A stretch of DNA of 64,000 bases from Streptomyces wedmorensis (GTDB lineage Bacteria > Actinomycetota > Actinomycetes > Streptomycetales > Streptomycetaceae), in contig NZ_JNWK01000009.1 of the NCBI RefSeq assembly GCF_000716445.1, positions 62,001 to 126,000 of the forward strand. Reading direction: 5' to 3'. Below the pieces are notes generated by a model. That model saw only the letters and a program-made list of their open reading frames with translations. It was not told the DNA's origin and did not search any database. Shown here piece after piece: positions 16,408 to 23,829 of this stretch; the stretch's first letter is position 1; each line of letters starts with the position of its first letter. The translations under genes and the position numbers were made by a program.

Positions 16408-17469
16408 ATGCGCGTACTCGTCACAGGAGGAGCAGGGTTCATCGGCTCGCACGTCGTCGCCGCACTGGCGGCCGAGGGGCACGAGCCGGTGGTGCTGGAC
16501 GCCCTGCTGCCCGCCGCCCATGCCGTCGAACCGGAATTGCCGGACGCCGAGTTCATTCGGGGCGATGTGAGAGACCCGGGCACGGTCCGGGCCGCCCTGC
16601 GCGATGCGGACGCCGTGTGCCACCAGGCGGCCATGGTCGGTCTGGGGAAGGACTTCGCGGACGCGCCCGCCTACGTGTCCTGCAATGACCTGGGCACGGC
16701 GGTGCTGCTGGCCGGCATGGCGGAGACCGGGGTACGCACCCTGGTGCAGGCGGGGTCGATGGTGGTGTACGGCGAGGGCCGCTACGAATGCCGCGGGCAC
16801 GGTGTGGTGCGGCCCGGGCCCCGGGAGGTCGAGGACCTGCGGGCGGGCCGGTTCGAACCGTGCTGCCCGGTGTGCGGGGCGGAGCTCGCACCCGGGCTGG
16901 TGGACGAGGACGCCCCCGCTGATCCCCGGAACGCCTACGCGACGACGAAACTGGCCCAGGAGAACCTGGCCGCGGCCTGGGCCCGGTCCGTCGGGGGGAC
17001 CGCGGTGTCGCTGCGCTACCACAACGTGTACGGGCCCGGGATGCCCAGGGACACCCCCTACGCGGGCGTGGCGTCGTTCTTCCGGTCGGCGCTGGCCAGG
17101 GGAGAGGCGCCCCGGGTGTTCGAGGACGGCGCGCAGCGCCGGGACTTCGTCCACGTCCGGGACGTGGCCGGGGCGAACGTGGCCGCGCTGGCAGGCCTCG
17201 CAGGCCTGCCGTCCGGGGGCCACACCGTCTACAACGTAGGGAGCGGGGACCCGCACACCGTCGGCGAGATGGCGGCGGAGCTGGCGGCGGCGCACGGCGG
17301 GCCCGCGCCGCTGGTGACGGGGGAGTTCCGGCTGGGCGACGTACGGCACATCACGGCGGACTCGTCCCGGCTGCGCCGTGAGTCGGGCTGGCGTCCGCAG
17401 GTGGGCTTCGGTGAGGGCATGGCGGAGTTCGCCCGCGCCGGACAGCGGGCTTCGGCCGGGGTGGTGTAG
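16408..17469 (+). CDS. NAD-dependent epimerase/dehydratase (extended SDR)
   Basis: A 353-aa nucleotide-sugar-type epimerase. It has the NAD motif TGGAGFIGS at residues 6-14, a catalytic Y-x-x-x-K (YATTK), a typical HNVYGPGMP loop and a late RRDFVHVRDVA segment. An unusual insertion around residues 150-165 carries a CCPVCG pair plus an earlier Cys, reminiscent of a small metal site. It likely interconverts an activated sugar. ATG 8 codons into the frame's sense part is chosen because a leaderless -10 box precedes it; GTG 16399 is the alternative. It opens a block with two glycosyltransferases on the same strand. Confidence 0.88.
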   Translation: MRVLVTGGAGFIGSHVVAALAAEGHEPVVLDALLPAAHAVEPELPDAEFIRGDVRDPGTVRAALRDADAVCHQAAMVGLGKDFADAPAYVSCNDLGTAVLLAGMAETGVRTLVQAGSMVVYGEGRYECRGHGVVRPGPREVEDLRAGRFEPCCPVCGAELAPGLVDEDAPADPRNAYATTKLAQENLAAAWARSVGGTAVSLRYHNVYGPGMPRDTPYAGVASFFRSALARGEAPRVFEDGAQRRDFVHVRDVAGANVAALAGLAGLPSGGHTVYNVGSGDPHTVGEMAAELAAAHGGPAPLVTGEFRLGDVRHITADSSRLRRESGWRPQVGFGEGMAEFARAGQRASAGVV

Positions 17470-17509
17470 CGCCGTCCGTCCGTCCGGCGTGGGCGTCGGC
17501 GAGCGGCAG

Positions 17510-17860
17510 GGTGGCCCTCCTCGGGGATGGCGCCGCAGCCGTCGGTCACGGACAGTACGGCGTTCCCGTCGCGCTGGTCGAAGGCCATGGCCACCGTGCC
17601 GTCGGCCGGGGTGGACCGGATGGCGTTGACGGAGGCTGTGGAGTCCGACGCTGGTGGCGGCCGGTTCCCGGGCCGGGTCGGCCAGTTCGGCGGTGCACCG
17701 GGTTGCGGGGCGGCGACGCTGCCGCCGTCGCCGAAGTCCCGGGCGCTGTGCGCGAGGTTCCAGTTGCGGGCCCACCACCCGGGAGCATCAGGTCGAGGAC
17801 GACCGGGTCGGGCGCGCCGCAAACCTCCACCCGGTCACCGGCCGCCGCCCGCCCGCCGGG
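17510..17860 (-). pseudogene. Relic of a two-component system (receiver plus histidine-kinase ATPase fragments)
   Basis: On the minus strand, bases about 17860-17778 encode GDRVEVCGAPDPVVLDLMLPGG, a response-regulator receiver stretch with the phosphoacceptor Asp in VLDLMLPGG. About 17640-17512 encodes NAIRSTPADGTVA followed by VLSVTDGCGAIPEE, the N-box and G1-box of a histidine-kinase HATPase domain. The order regulator-then-kinase is preserved, but everything between and around is missing, so both genes were reduced by deletions. No intact copy is nearby. Confidence 0.55.
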
Positions 17861-17950
17861 CGCGCCGCCGTCCCGCCGTACGGTCGACGTCCGTGTTCCG
17901 TGAGGAGTCGATGCCCGCGCTGTCCGCCGGGAGTTCCTACGGTGGCAGTC

Positions 17951-18652
17951 GTGAGCCAAGACACCGTGGACGTCGTCCTTCCCTGTCTGAACGAGGCCGA
18001 GGCCCTGCCCTGGGTCCTCGCCCGCATCCCCGCCGGCTGGCGGGCCCTGGTGGTGGACAACGGGTCCACCGACGGTTCGGCCGAACTCGCCCGCTCCCTC
18101 GGCGCCACCGTGGTGGCGGAGTCCCGGCGCGGATTCGGCGCCGCCTGCCACGCCGGACTGCTGGCCGCCGAGGCCGAGTACGTCTGCTTCTGCGACTGCG
18201 ACGCCTCCCTCGACCCCGGCCTGCTGACCGGCTTCGTACGGACCGTCGCCGCGGACCGGGCCGACCTCGTGCTCGGCCGCCGCCGAACCCAGGGCCGGGG
18301 GGCCTGGCCGCTGCACGCCCGTGCCGGGAACCACGCCCTGTCCCGGATGCTGCGCCGCCGGACCGGGCTGCGGTTGCGCGACCTCGGACCCCTGCGGGCG
18401 GCCCGCCGCGAGGCCCTGCTCAGCCTGGACCTGACCGACAGGCGCAGCGGCTATCCGCTCCAGATGGTGGTACGGGCCGCCGACTCGGGCTGGCGGGTCA
18501 GGGAGGAGGACGTGCCGTACCTGCCCCGGGCCGGGAAGTCCAAGGTCACCGGCACCTGGCGGGGCACCTGGCACGCGGTCCGCGACATGCGCGCGGTCCT
18601 CGCCGAACCTCCGTACGCCACCGCCGCCGGGCGGTCCGGGGGCGCGCGGTGA
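17951..18652 (+). CDS. Family 2 glycosyltransferase (DPM1-like)
   Basis: A 233-aa GT-A fold glycosyltransferase. It starts with DVVLPCLNEAEALPWVL, followed by VVDNGSTDGS and the metal/nucleotide-binding CDCDAS. No transmembrane segment is seen, so it is probably cytosolic. Proteins like this transfer a sugar from a nucleotide donor to a lipid carrier. GTG 17951 starts right before the fold; GTG 17942 is possible. Its TGA overlaps the GTG of the next gene by 4 bases, tying it to the DUF2064 transferase. Confidence 0.85.
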   Translation: MSQDTVDVVLPCLNEAEALPWVLARIPAGWRALVVDNGSTDGSAELARSLGATVVAESRRGFGAACHAGLLAAEAEYVCFCDCDASLDPGLLTGFVRTVAADRADLVLGRRRTQGRGAWPLHARAGNHALSRMLRRRTGLRLRDLGPLRAARREALLSLDLTDRRSGYPLQMVVRAADSGWRVREEDVPYLPRAGKSKVTGTWRGTWHAVRDMRAVLAEPPYATAAGRSGGAR

Positions 18653-19284
18653 CCAGCCTGCTCGTGATCGCCAAGCAGCCATCGCCCGGACGCGTGAAGA
18701 CCCGCCTCACCCCGCCGTTCACCCCCGAGGAGGCGGCGGCCCTGGCCGAAGCGGCCCTCGCCGACACCCTGGCGGCGGTGGCCGCCACCCCTGCCGACCG
18801 GCACGTCCTGGTGCTCGACGGCGCCCCCGGACCGTGGCTCCCACCCCGCTTCGAGGTGGTACCCCAAGGTGCCGGGGGCCTCGACGAGCGCCTCGCCGCC
18901 GCCTTCGCAGGGTGCACCGGCCCAGCGCTGCTCATCGGTATGGACACCCCACAGGTCACGCCCGGGCTCCTCGCCCCCGCACTGGAGTTCGGCCGGTACG
19001 ACGCCTGGTTCGGGCGGGCCGCCGACGGCGGGTTCTGGGCCCTGGGCCTGGCGGTGCCCGATCCGGCGCTGCTGCTCGGCGTGCCCATGTCCGTACCGGA
19101 GACCGGGGCCGTTCAGTACGGGCGGTTGCGGGCGGCCGGGTTGCGCGCCGGACTCCTGCCGGTTCTCCGGGACGTGGACACCGCCGACGACGCCCGCGAG
19201 GTCGCCGCCCAGGCACCGGCCGGGTGTTTCGGGGTCCTGCACCAGCGCCTGACCGCCGGGCTCCTGCCCCCGGCGGGCGGCTGA
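18649..19284 (+). CDS. DUF2064 / TIGR04282-type nucleotidyl- or glycosyltransferase
   Basis: A 211-aa protein of the DUF2064 family, a nucleotide-diphospho-sugar transferase fold. Visible motifs are LLVIAKQPSPGRVKTRL at the N-terminus, LLIGMDTPQV in the middle and ADGGFWALGL. The family is often encoded next to DPM1-like GT2 genes, exactly as here (GTGA overlap). Biochemical function is not firmly established for the family; a role in assembling a lipid-linked or cell-surface sugar is inferred from neighbours. Confidence 0.85.
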   Translation: MTSLLVIAKQPSPGRVKTRLTPPFTPEEAAALAEAALADTLAAVAATPADRHVLVLDGAPGPWLPPRFEVVPQGAGGLDERLAAAFAGCTGPALLIGMDTPQVTPGLLAPALEFGRYDAWFGRAADGGFWALGLAVPDPALLLGVPMSVPETGAVQYGRLRAAGLRAGLLPVLRDVDTADDAREVAAQAPAGCFGVLHQRLTAGLLPPAGG

Positions 19285-19469
19285 CAGCCTCCGGCGTCGA
19301 GGTGGACGAGCGCTGCGAGGTGCGGCTGGACGACGGGCGGGGCGGGCTCGGCACGTCCTATCCGTGGCCCCCGGGTCGGTCCCGCGCCCCTGCTCCGCCA
19401 CGCGGCCCGGGCGGGCCGGGCGGTCACGCACGCCTGGACGGCACCGCGCGCCGGCCTCGTACCCGGTGC

Positions 19470-20024
19470 TCAGCCTTCCGGCGGCGCCTGAGAGTCCGGC
19501 TCCCGGCCCTCCGGTGCCCTGGAATCGACTTCGGAAGACATGGCCCGCTTGTCCCGTACGCCCGGCGTGCCCCGCCACCGCAGCCGGGTCAGGCCCACCC
19601 AGACCACCGTGACACCGGTGACCACCGCGAGGAGGAGCAGCAGGTTCCGCGCGTACGGCAGGGGCAGCGCGGAGGGGTTGGGCGGGACCCCCGGCCGAAG
19701 CAGCAGCGGCAGCGTGACCAGCACCAGCGCCCCGCCGGTGACGAGGGCGCCGCGCACCACGCGACGCGCCGGTACCGCCGCGACCAGCAGACCGACGGCC
19801 AGTACCAGCGGCGCGAGCACCCCGTCGTGGAGCACCAGCGCCCCGCCCAGCCACACCAGGACGTCATAAGGGTCGGGCTGGGACGCCAGGTGCCGGCCCC
19901 CGATGCCGATGAGCAGCAGTCCCAGCACGCCCAGCGCGTAGCGCACCGCCGACACGGGCCCGGGCACCGGCTCGGGCACCGACTCGGGCACCGACTCGGA
20001 CTCTGCCCCGGACTCGGGCTTCAC
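19470..20024 (-). CDS. Small membrane protein coupled to the molybdoenzyme
   Basis: A 184-aa protein. The N-terminus is acidic and repetitive (SESVPESVPEPVPGPVS), followed by about four transmembrane helices and a polar tail. No known motif. GTG 20024 overlaps the TGA of the molybdopterin enzyme gene in a GTGA junction, so the two are translated together; it may be a membrane partner of that enzyme. Function otherwise unknown. Confidence 0.75.
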   Translation of the reverse strand: MKPESGAESESVPESVPEPVPGPVSAVRYALGVLGLLLIGIGGRHLASQPDPYDVLVWLGGALVLHDGVLAPLVLAVGLLVAAVPARRVVRGALVTGGALVLVTLPLLLRPGVPPNPSALPLPYARNLLLLLAVVTGVTVVWVGLTRLRWRGTPGVRDKRAMSSEVDSRAPEGREPDSQAPPEG

Positions 20025-21223
20025 AGCACCTCCAGCCGTGTGACCCACTTGGTCTGCAGCACACCCGGCCGGTTCGGCGCGATGATCCGCGCCGGATAGC
20101 CGTGGTCCGCCGACAACACCTCGCCGTTCAGCCGCAGGGCCAACAGCGTCAACGGGTCTTGCGCGTACTCCCGGCCCATCTCCATCACCCGGTACGCGCC
20201 CCGTACCTCGAGCGACACCACTCGCAGCCCGGAGCCCGGCAGGGCTCCCGCCCGAGCCATCAGGTCCCGGATCCGGACGCCGCTCCACCGGGCGTCCACG
20301 CTCCAACCCTCCACACAGGCGATCGGCAGCCGCGCCCCCACCTGCGGCAGGGTCCTGAGCTCGTCCAGCGTCAGCCGGAACGGAGCCGGTCCGAGCACTT
20401 CCAGGTACCAGCCCCGCAGCCCGTCCTCGGTCACCCCGGCGGCGGCAGCGGTCCGATTGACCGGCAGACCCTGCGGCCCGTACCCCGGGTGGCGAGGTGC
20501 CAGCAGATCGAGGGACGCCAGCGGGGTGAAGGACTGGCCCACCGTCGTGACGGTCACGGCGCCGACGGCCGAACCCACCCCGATCAGCAGCGCCCGCCGG
20601 TCCGGGCCGTCGCGTCGCGCGTCGGGAAGGGTGAGCGTGTCCGCGGAGCGCCTGCCCCAGTGGGCGCGGATCTCGGGTGCCTTGACAGCGAGGTGCAACA
20701 GCACGGACCCGGCGACGATCCAGGCGACCGCGTAGTGGACGGGGACGAAGGAGAACGGCCACGGATACCACTCGGCGATGTTCAGCAGCCCCGTCAGTAC
20801 CTGGAACACGCCCGAGGCCACCAGCACGGCCACCGACAGCCGCTCCAGTCCGTGCATGACCGACCGGACCGGCGGCCACACGAACAGCCGGGGGTAGACC
20901 GCCCACAGCTTCGCCAGCAGCAGCACGATCGCCGCCAGCCCCACGCCGACGTGCAGCCCCTGGGTCAGCCGGTACCCCCACACCGGCCGCGACGGCAGGT
21001 AGCCGGCCAGCCAGCCCGGCGGGTTCTGCAGGAAGTGACTGATCAGCCCCGTCAGGAAGCACACGGCGAGCGCCACGCCGAGCCACCGCCCGATCGCCGT
21101 GGCGGTGCGCGGATCGTGGAGCCGCCCCGAGGAGGCCGGTGGGCGGAGGGCGGGCAGGCGTGGCAGCGGCGCGGGCAGTCGGAAGGCCGGGACGTGCAGG
21201 CGCCGGCCGATTCGAGATCCCAT
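20021..21223 (-). CDS. Membrane-bound molybdopterin oxidoreductase (sulfite oxidase fold)
   Basis: A 400-aa protein. The N-terminal half has four helices like a b-type cytochrome/ferric-reductase region (roughly residues 45-180, with several His including HFLQNPPG and HYAVAW). A further hydrophobic segment at about 205-225 leads to a C-terminal domain of the SuoX/YedY fold. The probable Mo-ligand is the Cys in IACVEGWS (about C303), and the domain ends NRPGVLQTKWVTRLEVL. The active domain should face outside. The electron donor or acceptor and substrate are unknown. It is followed by an overlapping gene for a small membrane protein. Confidence 0.85.
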   Translation of the reverse strand: MGSRIGRRLHVPAFRLPAPLPRLPALRPPASSGRLHDPRTATAIGRWLGVALAVCFLTGLISHFLQNPPGWLAGYLPSRPVWGYRLTQGLHVGVGLAAIVLLLAKLWAVYPRLFVWPPVRSVMHGLERLSVAVLVASGVFQVLTGLLNIAEWYPWPFSFVPVHYAVAWIVAGSVLLHLAVKAPEIRAHWGRRSADTLTLPDARRDGPDRRALLIGVGSAVGAVTVTTVGQSFTPLASLDLLAPRHPGYGPQGLPVNRTAAAAGVTEDGLRGWYLEVLGPAPFRLTLDELRTLPQVGARLPIACVEGWSVDARWSGVRIRDLMARAGALPGSGLRVVSLEVRGAYRVMEMGREYAQDPLTLLALRLNGEVLSADHGYPARIIAPNRPGVLQTKWVTRLEVL

Positions 21224-21334
21224 GCGCCCATGCAACCGGCTCGACGGTCGCGGGGGCGGTCCGACACCCTGCGAAACGCGGACGCCCTGCCGCGCCACCG
21301 CCCACGACGGCCTGTCTCCTGCCAGGGTGACGGC

Positions 21335-22729
21335 GTGACCCAGCCGCCCACCACCGGCACCCGCAGCACGGCGGTCACCGCCGTGCTGCTGGCCGCGCTC
21401 GCTTCCGCGCTCATCCTCACGGTCCGCAAGGACGGCTACTTCGCCGACCCGGCGGGTCTCTCCTGGTGGTACGCCATCTGCTGGGTGCTCTTCTCGGCCG
21501 CGGCCTGGAACCTGCGGAGGGCACCCACCCGGCACGTCGCCGCTCTCGTCCTCGCCGGGGGCGTCGCAGTGGCCGTCACCGGTCTGGTCGCACCTCCCCG
21601 GACCAGTACCGACTCGTTCCGCTATGCCTGGGACGGCAGGGTGCAAGCAGCCGGCGGCTCGCCCTACGACCACGCCCCCGCCGACCCCGCCCTCGCCCAC
21701 CTCCGCGACACCTGGCTCTTCCCCGCGGGCGCCGCCTGCGGCAAGCCGGATCTCGCCCCCGTCGCCGACGGTGTCTGCACCCGCATCAACCGCCCCCAGG
21801 TGCACACCGTCTACCCCCCGGCCGGCGAGCTCTACTTCCTCCTCGTCCACACCGTCTCCCTCGACGGCGTCCGGCACAAGGCCCTCCAGACCGGTGGGGC
21901 CGCCCTCGCGGTCGCCACCACCCTGGCCCTGCTGCGGATCCTGCGTCGCCGAGGCGACCCGCGCACCGCCGCCTACTGGGCCTGGTGCCCGGCCGTCCCC
22001 GTCGAGGCCGTCAACAACGCCCACGCCGATGTCCTCGCGGTCCTGCTCTCCGTCGCCGCCCTCGGACTGACGGTCCGGCACCGGGCCCTCGGAGGAGCCC
22101 TCCTGGGCCTGGCCACCGCTGTCAAACTCCTGCCCGCCGTCCTCATCCCCGGCGCCCTGTCCGGCGTACACCGCCCGCGTCCCGCCGCGGCGATCCTGGT
22201 CCCCGCCGTCGCGGTCCTCGCCGCGCTCTACCTCCCGTACGTCTGGGCCTCCCGCCATTCCGTCATGGGCTATCTCGAGGGCTACGCCGAGGAGGAGGGC
22301 TACCAGGACGCCTCCTCCGGCGGCCGCTACGCCCTCCTGCGCTCGGTGCTGCCCGACGCCTGGGCGCTTCCCGCCGTGCTCGCGGGCATGCTCGCCGTGA
22401 GCCTGTACGTGATCCGCCGCGGCGATCCCGAGCGTCCGTGGAGCGGGGCACTCCTGGTCACCGGAAGCGCCTTCCTCCTGACGACCCCCGGCTACTCCTG
22501 GTACGCCCTGCTCCTGGTCGCCCTGGTGGCGCTCGACGGCCGTTGGGAATGGCTTGCCGTCGCCCTCGCAGGTGCGGGCGCCTATGTCACCGGCCGTGCC
22601 GTCCACGGCGCGGGCACGACGGCGTACGCCCTGGCCGCCCTTGCCGTTCTCTGCGCCTGGGCGGCTCGCTCGCCATCCACGGTGCGCCTGCGGCGAGTGG
22701 CCGTCGGCGCTCGCGGTGGGCGGCACTGA
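21335..22729 (+). CDS. Polyprenol-phosphate-dependent mannosyltransferase-like protein (GT87/DUF2029)
   Basis: A 464-aa integral membrane protein with about 11-12 helices. The first extracytoplasmic loop carries SFRYAWDGRVQAAGGSPY, a segment typical of GT-C enzymes of the DUF2029/GT87 type, with the presumed catalytic acid nearby. A later VKLLPAVLIP motif is also family-like. Such enzymes use polyprenyl-phosphate sugars to extend glycans outside the membrane. It starts about 110 bases from the divergent molybdoenzyme gene. GTG 21335 begins the first polar residues before helix 1. Confidence 0.85.
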   Translation: MTQPPTTGTRSTAVTAVLLAALASALILTVRKDGYFADPAGLSWWYAICWVLFSAAAWNLRRAPTRHVAALVLAGGVAVAVTGLVAPPRTSTDSFRYAWDGRVQAAGGSPYDHAPADPALAHLRDTWLFPAGAACGKPDLAPVADGVCTRINRPQVHTVYPPAGELYFLLVHTVSLDGVRHKALQTGGAALAVATTLALLRILRRRGDPRTAAYWAWCPAVPVEAVNNAHADVLAVLLSVAALGLTVRHRALGGALLGLATAVKLLPAVLIPGALSGVHRPRPAAAILVPAVAVLAALYLPYVWASRHSVMGYLEGYAEEEGYQDASSGGRYALLRSVLPDAWALPAVLAGMLAVSLYVIRRGDPERPWSGALLVTGSAFLLTTPGYSWYALLLVALVALDGRWEWLAVALAGAGAYVTGRAVHGAGTTAYALAALAVLCAWAARSPSTVRLRRVAVGARGGRH

Positions 22730-22903
22730 CCCCGGCGTACGGGGCCGGGTCTACGGCCGATGCTGATCGATGCGTGCGAAGAGACGGACGCGGCGCGTGG
22801 TGGGTGCGCCCGTGCGGAGATTCCGGGCACGGGCCGTCACGGCTGTAGGCCCTGGCGGCGCCTCCCGGGTGCGATGCGCGCCGAGGGTGGCGACACTGGT
22901 GTC

Positions 22904-23104
22904 ATGGCACACAAGGTATCTCTGGAAGGTGGGCCGGAAGACCTCCCTGAGCGGATCGTCGCGGTGGACGCTCCCGGCGAGGACGTGAAGATCCCGCATC
23001 GAGGCGGATACGAGCACTTCAGGGAGACCCCACGCCGACACGACACCAAGGAGGGCACCCTTCGGGTGTACGAGTGGTGGGAACGTACGGAGATCGCCGA
23101 GTAG
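22904..23104 (+). CDS. DUF5988-like small protein
   Basis: A 66-aa protein with the pattern of the streptomycete DUF5988 family: an N-terminal VSLEGGPEDLPE, a middle KIPHRGGYEHF and a C-terminal VYEWWERTEIAE. Role unknown. ATG 22904 is chosen because conservation-like sequence starts there; the longer upstream frame has no such features and no RBS is obvious. Confidence 0.75.
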   Translation: MAHKVSLEGGPEDLPERIVAVDAPGEDVKIPHRGGYEHFRETPRRHDTKEGTLRVYEWWERTEIAE

Positions 23105-23195
23105 GCCCAGGGCACGTGATCGCGCTCGTGGACCGTCCAAGGACGCGCGACTCGACCGCCGCTCACGAGAAACGTCGACAGCCACTCACGCGAAA

Positions 23196-23223
23196 CGCTC
23201 GGCCGGGAAGACCCGGCCGAGCG
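23196..23223. terminator. Bidirectional terminator
   Basis: A 12-bp perfect inverted repeat (CGCTCGGCCGGG / CCCGGCCGAGCG) closes on a 4-base AAGA loop between the convergent DUF5988 gene and the SMI1-type immunity gene, so it can serve both. Confidence 0.75.
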
Positions 23224-23244
23224 CTTCGCACACACTGCGGGGCG

Positions 23245-23787
23245 TCAGCCCTGCGCCTGGAACGTCACCTCGCTCACGTCCCAGAGGAACTCGCCGCCCA
23301 GCGGGTTCTCCGGCCATTCGGCACGGAAGTTCCGGACGAGGAACTCCACCATCCCGCAGTCGTAGCGACTCCACAGACAGTCGTTGCGGTGGTAGACCAC
23401 GACGGGCCACTTGGCGGGATCGTCGTTCGACGCGTCCCAGCACAGCATGTCCGCGGTGGCGGAGACCCCCCAGGAGATCAGCACCGGAGAAGTGCCCTCG
23501 AGCTCGGGCGACTTCTCCTCCGTCTCCCAGTCGGCCTCGGCGTTCGCCGTCTCGATCACCATGCCGTCCCGAGGGGCCTGGTCCAGCGGCACCTTGGGTT
23601 CCGGCCTGCCGATCGACAGGTAGTTCTGCACCGCGCCGGCCCCGTAGACCTCCATGAAACGCCGGAAGTCGTCCGGGAACGGCTTGCCCCACGACGTGGC
23701 GAGGGCGGCCCAGTCGACCGTCGTGTCCCCGTCCTTCGGCGGCGGCATCAGCCGTCGCAGGGCGTCCAGGCCGGTCGGCTCACTCAT
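23245..23787 (-). CDS. SMI1/KNR4 (SUKH)-family immunity protein
   Basis: A 180-aa cytosolic protein of the SUKH superfamily. It has an N-terminal helix and the typical WGKPFPDDFRRFMEVYGAG loop, a central WGVSATADMLCW strand pair, and a later VVVYHRN strand with an acidic C-terminal part. It lies 42 bases after the RHS toxin stop on the same strand with its own RBS (AAGGAGCGAGG), the standard toxin-then-immunity order. Its likely role is to bind and block the toxin's C-terminal nuclease domain in the producer. Confidence 0.85.
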   Translation of the reverse strand: MSEPTGLDALRRLMPPPKDGDTTVDWAALATSWGKPFPDDFRRFMEVYGAGAVQNYLSIGRPEPKVPLDQAPRDGMVIETANAEADWETEEKSPELEGTSPVLISWGVSATADMLCWDASNDDPAKWPVVVYHRNDCLWSRYDCGMVEFLVRNFRAEWPENPLGGEFLWDVSEVTFQAQG

Positions 23788-23829
23788 CGGTGCCTCGCTC
23801 CTTGTCCGTGCGGTCCGCTCCGGTCCGGG

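Noticed and set aside
16851..16862. GGTTCGAACCG, resembling a tRNA T-loop
   Set aside because: Lies inside the epimerase coding sequence and no cloverleaf can be drawn around it.
20021..22726. 901-codon minus-strand ORF reading through the glycosyltransferase region into the molybdoenzyme
   Set aside because: Only the part from 21223 down encodes a real protein; the upstream part is antisense to the GT87-like gene.
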